A stretch of 64,000 nt of DNA from Stropharia rugosoannulata (Eukaryota; Basidiomycota; Agaricomycetes; Agaricales; Strophariaceae): the NCBI GenBank assembly GCA_028532985.1, contig JANCIK010000013.1:1178001-1242000 (forward strand), in the 5' to 3' direction. The notes under the pieces were generated by a model that saw only the letters and a program-made list of their open reading frames with translations, was not told where the DNA came from and ran no database searches. Position 1 is the first letter of the stretch, and the number at the start of each line of letters is the position of its first letter. The position numbers and the translations under genes were made by a program. This document shows positions 58,800-64,000 of the stretch, piece after piece.

Positions 58800-59099
58800 G
58801 TCTACTTTCTGACAATCCAGGATAAGCATGAAAAGGACAATCAAAGTTACAGTGATGGCATGCAGTTTCTAGCAGAACGACAAGTATTAGATCAGAATAC
58901 CCAGAGTTGGAATGGGTGGGTTTGCCGACCAATCAACTTGTATAGTAGAGCCCGACAAGACCTGCATAGAAATGACCACCAGTTGCGACTTTTCTTTAGT
59001 TAGTTTTTGTAATTAGATTAGAATTTACCCCATAGCTATAGAATTTATGGTTTTACAGTGGAATGTACAAGTTTTATATGGTTATAAGAAAATGTACAT

Positions 59100-59307
59100 A
59101 AAAAAGACTTGTAGAGACCTAAAGAGACCTACAGAGACCTACAAAGCTATACTTAGTTTAAGGCAAGGCTAAAAAGACTGCTGAAGACCTATCAAGCTAT
59201 TTAAAGATATGATTGGGGCTTTAATTAAATCTAGTTTGAAACAATGGACTAAAAGTTACTAAAATGTCTTTAAATAGCTCTCGGCAAAAAAGTGATTTTC
59301 CTGATGC
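59100..59307. mobile_element. Unpaired right end of an inverted-repeat element
   Basis: Ends ...GATTTTCCTGATGC at 59307. Its reverse complement GCATCAGGAAAATCACTTTT matches the ends of the element at 53454-54510 in 20 of 21 bases. Upstream it has the same AGAGACC-rich subterminal stretch (59110-59190). No left end was found between 54510 and this point, so the partner may be the end at 53454 or may be lost. Confidence 0.65.
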
Positions 59308-59392
59308 AAGGGGACGAGAGCGGTAACCGGGAGTGTCTCCGCGCTCGCGCTGGTATTTCTATAAGAATCTAGGTGCGCGCAGCGGAGACAAG

Positions 59393-60163
59393 TCAAACAC
59401 ACACCTGCTTGGGAGTATCAGGTGGCACAGCATGCTTCTTGTTAGGGCTTGGCTCAGGTGTATGCTGCCTGCTGGGAGGACCTCCCTCAGTTGCGGCTTC
59501 AACTTTATTGTCAAGAGCCATCTTTTTGAGGAGCATGTAAAGTTGCATGTTAGTGATGTCTGGTAAAGAAACCAAGGTTAGCCACACCTTGTCAGAGTCA
59601 GAGTCAGGAGATGTAGTACCTCCAGGCATGGAGGCGGTCTCAAGGTCCGCAGTTGCGGAACGCGTAAGAACGCGAACATTGCGCTGCACGCACCAAAAAG
59701 GGGATTAAGGATAGAAAGGGTTAGGAGAGGAAGATGAGCATACAGGTCCAGTAGGGGTATGGGTGTGCTGACAAGAAGCGGCAGCCTTGGCCTTGAGGAC
59801 TTGTTCATGCAAGTTGATAAATGCATTGGCGGCAGGGGAGAAGGAGCGAATGTGGTGGTCAGCCTCGAGCGACGTATATATGGCGCGAGTCTCATTAAGG
59901 ATCTCGATAGCTTCATTGTTGTTTATAACGCGAGTGATACCGCCGTGTGCGTCGCGCCAGCGGTTCTGCAATCGTGCCAGACGAAGTCAGTAAAATATAA
60001 CAAAAGAACCGCGCAGTGCACGCACCAAATCGACAGCAAGCAGCTCCAAGCTACCGGTGTAATTCGCAGGAGTGGCAGAGGCCAGCCCACGAATATCCTG
60101 GATCAGTGAGAGCTGATGCTTGACATTGGTGAAGTTAAAAAGAGGAGCATGAGTAGTGGCCAT
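59393..60163 (-). CDS. Unknown protein in mobile region, 216 aa
   Basis: Three exons on the minus strand: 60163-60026, 59965-59744, 59683-59393, all phase 0. Sequence begins MATTHAPLFNFTNVKHQLSL, then ITRVINNNEAIEILNETRAI, FSPAANAFINLHEQVLKAKA, a Ser/Asp-rich stretch, and LTLVSLPDITNMQLYMLLKK. It ends in a Pro/Lys-rich tail. No domain recognised; clean splicing suggests a real gene, possibly carried by a mobile element. Confidence 0.6.
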
Positions 60164-60289
60164 GGTAGAGGTTGAGAACAGCTGGAATAAAGTGCAATGC
60201 GCTCAGACAGAAAACGGCGAGCGCTTATATAGTCTTCACCAGGTCGATCAGCGCTGTGTGCAGCTGGTGACTGACCGAGCAGCAGGCTG

Positions 60290-60570
60290 TTGAAAAGTAA
60301 ACCCTAGATCACCGGTAAGCGTTGATCCCAATCAATAGAATACACTGATTAATTAGTTACCTAGATCACCGGTAAGCGTTGATCTAGGTTATTTTGTAAG
60401 TTATGTGTAGGTAGAGTTAGTGTGAATGAGAGTACATACCCCAATCGATAGAATACACTGATTGGGGTACCATGATGAATATGTGGTGTATTTATACCTA
60501 AAAGTCCGTGCCACTTAAGGTGGCCCTACCAAAGCAATTGTCCATGCCACTTAAGGTGGCCATACCGTAA
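60290..60570. repeat. Cluster of short palindromes
   Basis: Contains CCTAGATCA...TGATCTAGG (60360-60388) with a nearly identical half-copy at 60303-60328. Also holds CCCCAATC...GATTGGGG (60439-60467) sharing GATAGAATACACTGATT-like sequence with 60330-60352, and two copies of the perfect palindrome CCACTTAAGGTGG (60511-60523, 60547-60559). Non-coding. Confidence 0.7.
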
Positions 60571-61316
60571 CAATATGTAGAACGCTTTGTGGCCGAGGCC
60601 ACTAAAGCGTGTACCAAGCATTGGCCACCAGTGGCCACCGCTTGCTCGCAATAATGCACAGGTGCCATGTCAACACAGGCCCAAGGAGTTAAGGAAGGAG
60701 GAACTCAACAAAAGGGCCAGATGGTTCATAGCACAGGGCTACACCTGTCTAACGTTACCTTCACGGAGATTGAGTGGGATGGAAGGGACCTGAATACAAG
60801 AGCCCATATAGCAACGAGAAGAAGGGGGAAGATTGTGCGCGCATCGCAGCAAAAGAGTGCGCGCATCAAGGGAGATGCAGGCCTTTCCCTGTTTGGCAAA
60901 ATGATGTCTGTTTTGGGATTGATGCTGAAAATGCATAACAATGTTACCCGACAGTCTTATTTCAAATACAGGGTCATGACACATGTACCAAGGAATAGAT
61001 GCTAGCTATGACTATAGATAGTTATCAATGAAAAGACAGCAGAGTGTCAGTTCGGGAATTAAACATCCTAAGAAGTGATTGTCAGGGTCAGCGCAGCGCA
61101 TGGGAAGAAGAGGCCTACAGGAAAGAATTCCTCCTGATAAAAGACCTGGGCGGCATAGTGAAGTTGTTGGAAGTGTTCAGAGTGAGGGAGGGTGCTGTAG
61201 CGCTCTGCATCAGTAGTACCACACAAGCGCAGGACGAGCTCGCTATAGTGAAGCTGAGCGCACAAGTGCGAGATGCGGGGCAAGTGGCAGGTAGCTTCAG
61301 TCAGCGCCAGAGCCCG
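60571..61316. other. No gene recognised
   Basis: About 0.75 kb; plus-strand frames at 60667 and 61044 have no family features. Confidence 0.4.
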
Positions 61317-61931
61317 CTACAAGGATGTCAGAGCCGCGCACGAAAAGGCTGGAGAATGGGGACATGCGCGCACCGCATGGTCTTGAACGTGACGCATCAT
61401 GTCTAGGCAGATGGCCATGGGAAGCAGCGGTTCAGTCACAGCCTCAAGAATAAAATGAAGGGCGTCGGGATCTACGTCTAGAACAGTGGGTCCTGTTGGC
61501 TCAGAAGGTGGGAGGTTGTGAAAAGGCATGCCAAGATGGCTGTACCGATCGAGAAGGTGAAGAGCGGCGTTACTGAGCATGCGCGCATCGAAATGATCAT
61601 CGCTAAATCTGCACTGAGTGCGGCCTTCGTGAAACACAATCGTCATGACTAAAGGCAGGAATTGGCGGTTGAAGTCAATAAAACGCAAAGGCAGTGTAAT
61701 CCGATCCTGGAGGAAAATGTCAGCAGAGGGAGCGCTTGCAGGAAATTGAGAAGTTACCAATGCACGCACGAGGGACTGAGCAGATTGTAGAGGAAAGTGA
61801 AAAGGGCCGTTGTTGCAGTCCTCTGCGAGCTCCGCATGAACAGCGAGTTGTCTCAATATAGCAGTAAATTGGCGAGCCACAGCGGTGCACTGATATCGGA
61901 GAGCCATAGCAGAAGGCAGAGAATCTGTCAA
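61317..61931 (-). CDS. Unknown protein in mobile region, 204 aa
   Basis: Single open frame on the minus strand. An alternative start at the second Met (61907) gives MALRYQCTAVARQFTAILRQ. Folded-looking helical segments follow: ALRYQCTAVARQFTAIL, ITLPLRFIDFNRQFLPLVMT, HFDARMLSNAALHLLDRY, and AICLDMMRHVQDHAV. No domain recognised. It lies in line with the other minus-strand genes between the palindrome cluster and the KDZ gene. Confidence 0.45.
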   Translation of the reverse strand: MTDSLPSAMALRYQCTAVARQFTAILRQLAVHAELAEDCNNGPFHFPLQSAQSLVRALVTSQFPASAPSADIFLQDRITLPLRFIDFNRQFLPLVMTIVFHEGRTQCRFSDDHFDARMLSNAALHLLDRYSHLGMPFHNLPPSEPTGPTVLDVDPDALHFILEAVTEPLLPMAICLDMMRHVQDHAVRACPHSPAFSCAALTSL

Positions 61932-62036
61932 CTGGGGACAGTTGAATTTATAGTGGGGGGGAGAGATGGCCTAGCCAAGTAGAGATAGATCTAGGAGCTT
62001 AAGGAGATAAGGAAATAATGCAAAAAGGTCAGAAGT

Positions 62037-62110
62037 AGCAGGGGGCTAGCATATACACATATGCGCATCTTTTAGATGCGCGCATCGTACTTATGCTCGC
62101 CCACTGTAGA
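62037..62110. repeat. Imperfect palindrome
   Basis: ATGCGCATC TTTTA GATGCGCGCAT at about 62059-62087, a short hairpin-forming sequence in non-coding DNA. Confidence 0.5.
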
Positions 62111-62390
62111 AAGACAGGAGCAGAAGTTAGTGGGCAGATACAAGCAAAGGGAAATTGGTCATATGCGTGCATGGCACTGGTACCCACTCAAAACAAACCA
62201 GGCTAGTAGACATCTTAAAGAGGCAGAGAGAACTTAAAATCACACAGGAAAGAGACAAGAAAGTAATTAGAAGCATATAATAGTAAACAAAAGCTATTCT
62301 ACATATGCTAGATAGAATAGTAAGGGAGAGGACAAGAAGGGAATATAATAAAGAGAAAACAAGCGCCAAGATGCACGCCCCACAGCAAGA

Positions 62391-63225
62391 CTAAGCCTCC
62401 ATATTGTCGCCATCTTCTTCCTCAGCAGAGACCTCGGGATTCGAATCTTCGACGACCACAGAGGAGGATTTGTAGGGACGGGCAGGAGCTTTACCTTTTC
62501 CTTTGCCTTTGCCCTTGGACGACTTGGCTTTAGAAGAAGCCAGTGCGCGGACCTTGGAAGCAGTAGAGGGAGGAGGAGCAGGCATAAAGGTAGCGGGATC
62601 GTGTCGGGGATGCGCAGGGTCGAAGAAGGAGGACAGAGGAGTGAATTCGATAGGCTGGTCGGGGTCAAGAGGCTGACAGAGCACATCGTATGCGGCGCAG
62701 AGGTTGTCGAGATTCATGGAGCGCAGCGCGTTGAAAGTCTCGCAATCAGAGAAACGAGACCCGATAATGACGTTCGTGGGCATGGTAGCAGCCATGGCCT
62801 GGGCGAGCTGGACCAACTGGATCAGCTCAGCAAAATAGAGCCTCTGTAAGCCGCGACGTGATTCCTCAAGAGCGCACGCCTGCTGACCGAAAGCCTCGAG
62901 ACGATCGAAGGCAGCGCGAAGTTCTAGAAAAGAAGATAAGTCGAAAGAAAACAATGAGTGGAAATGCACGCACTGCAGGGCGAAGTTCGATGCCAGCCAG
63001 ACGACCCCTCGAGAGCACAATCCAACTCGGGCCCAGTCATAGCCTGCAGACAAGGGCCTTGATTGCCCAAGCGGCAGCTGGCGCACTTTCTGCCAGGGCC
63101 GCGCAGGAGACAAAAGAGTCGGTGAGGGGCCGACTTGGAGGTACTGGGGGAATGATCGCATAAAGAACAGGCCAAACCAGGCTGTAAGGGTAAAAAGAAC
63201 AAGTCAAAGAAAGAAAAGAGAAGTG
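62391..63225 (-). CDS. Unknown Cys-rich/basic protein in mobile region
   Basis: Minus strand. One frame near 62990-63190 has a Cys cluster, PGLACSLCDHSP, FCLLRGPGRKCASCRLG and GPCLQ, that resembles a small zinc-binding region. After a likely intron it joins LELRAAFDRLEAFGQQACAL, YFAELIQLVQLAQAMAATMP and NVIIGSRFSDCETFNALRSM. The C-terminus is basic (SKGKGKGKGKAPARPYKSSS) and then acidic (EVSAEEEDGDNMEA), stop at 62391. A DNA- or nucleic-acid-binding role is possible but is inference. Exon joins are uncertain. Confidence 0.5.
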
Positions 63226-63240
63226 AGCACCAGACATTGG

Positions 63241-63610
63241 TAGGGTGATATATCACATATCTGTAATTAGACACATACTGTGATATAATATTGACTCTAA
63301 TCAGAGGACCATTTTAATATATCACATTAGAGACATACCCACCACAATAGCACACAATATATCATATTGATATATTATCTTAGAGATTACTATGTACATA
63401 GACTCATGTACCACACTAGTTACTTATCCATCACTCTATGATATATCACTTTAGAGACCATTGTAATACATCACTTTAGAGACCATTTAGAGACCACTTT
63501 TATGTAGACTAATGTACCACACTAGTTACTTATCCATCACTCTATGATATATCACTTTAGAGACCATTACTGTAATATATCATCTCAGAGAACATGAAAT
63601 ATAAGAGACT
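63241..63610. repeat. Subterminal repeat region next to the KDZ gene
   Basis: ATATATCAC and TTTAGAGACCATT motifs recur many times. A unit of about 62 bp occurs twice in direct orientation (63406-63467 and 63512-63574, containing GTACCACACTAGTTACTTAT). Typical of transposon subterminal regions; it lies just 3' of the KDZ transposase stop. Confidence 0.7.
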
Positions 63611-63626
63611 ATATTCAATTATTAGT

Positions 63627-64000
63627 CTAATCTTCAATTAGTACTTTATCACAGACTTCTATAAAGTAAGGAACATCATTCCACATCTTCGAAAATTTGT
63701 CTTTTAATTGAGCTCGTAGTGATGCTTGCTCCAGTGCATATGCAGTCATGCCTTCATGTAGTTCAATGCCACTATCAATAGGGTGATAGTGAGATTTGTC
63801 TATCAAGCACTGGGCATCATGCTCTAGGAACTGTAGCACACGGCACATCTCCTCCTGGATTAATTGGCATTCTTCATGGAAGCGCAAGGACCGGGCACAG
63901 CTTTTGCACCATTCAATTTGCAATGCTAGAATATGAATGAGAACAGAAATATGCATATTGTAATGCGCTCACCTTCATCAGAATCATCATCCTGCCCATC
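63627..64000 (-). CDS. KDZ-family (Kyakuja-type) transposase, C-terminal end, cut by window edge
   Basis: Last exon 63925-63627, previous exon reaching 63973 and continuing beyond the window. Across the intron it reads DGQDDDSDEALQIEWCKSCA. Then follow RSLRFHEECQLIQEEMCRVL, QFLEHDAQCLIDKSH, HEGMTAYALEQASLRAQLKD, KFSKMWNDVPYF. This is the conserved C-terminal helical region of KDZ transposases (EWCKARARxxRWxEEVxLLxEEMRRVLxFLxW ... EGxxAYAxxQAxL). KDZ elements are large DNA transposons of fungi whose genomes often also encode TET/JBP-type dioxygenases. Only about 109 residues are visible; the catalytic core is outside, so activity cannot be judged. Confidence 0.8.

Overview
The window looks like nuclear DNA of a wood- or litter-decaying mushroom-forming basidiomycete (Agaricomycete). 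The reasons are many short introns (about 35-75 nt, GT-AG), several membrane-protein families expanded in this group, two tandem GH7 cellobiohydrolases ending in a fungal cellulose-binding module, a divergent G-alpha-like protein, and pieces of KDZ and Plavaka-type DNA transposons. No prokaryotic feature was seen. Exon structures were worked out by hand from reading frame, splice signals and family motifs, so joins are predictions.

Left part (1-26 kb) is ordinary gene-containing sequence: a rhodopsin-like 7TM protein (-), URM1 (+), a single-pass membrane protein with an extracellular beta-rich region (+), ISD11/LYRM4 (+) convergent with RCF1 (-, with a likely GC-AG intron), an Agaricomycete multi-pass membrane protein (+), two tandem aquaglyceroporins with the same nine-exon layout (+), an atypical G-alpha lacking the switch II glutamine (+), a secreted chorismate mutase (+), a Ser-rich hypothetical protein (+) and a 748-aa protein of unknown function (-).

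Middle (26-47 kb): a 0.8-kb AT-rich element with long inverted repeats, CACTG ends and a TAT target duplication; a short Sin3-like protein with only two PAH domains (-); a putative small gene; exopolyphosphatase PPX1 (+); two tandem DUF6533-type membrane proteins (-); two tandem Cel7 cellobiohydrolases with CBM1 (-), sharing intron positions and a 5' leader motif; a small Cys-tailed protein (-); a conserved Agaricomycete hypothetical protein (+); and a four-TM-type protein (-).

Right part (47-64 kb) is a nest of repeats and mobile DNA. It holds an alpha-kinase-like gene between inverted copies of a Plavaka-like tail, minisatellites, a short-motif array, a 1.06-kb terminal-inverted-repeat element that cuts into a gene, and a GC-rich satellite made of hairpin units. 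It also holds a TET/JBP-like 2-oxoglutarate dioxygenase gene, an F-box/LRR-like gene, three unknown minus-strand genes and the C-terminus of a KDZ (Kyakuja-type) transposase running off the window end. A TET/JBP-like enzyme within about 6 kb of a KDZ transposase is the most interesting context. Such an association is known for basidiomycetes in general, but the particular arrangement here (shared AGAGAC subterminal repeats, unpaired inverted-repeat ends, satellite, passenger genes) deserves a closer look.
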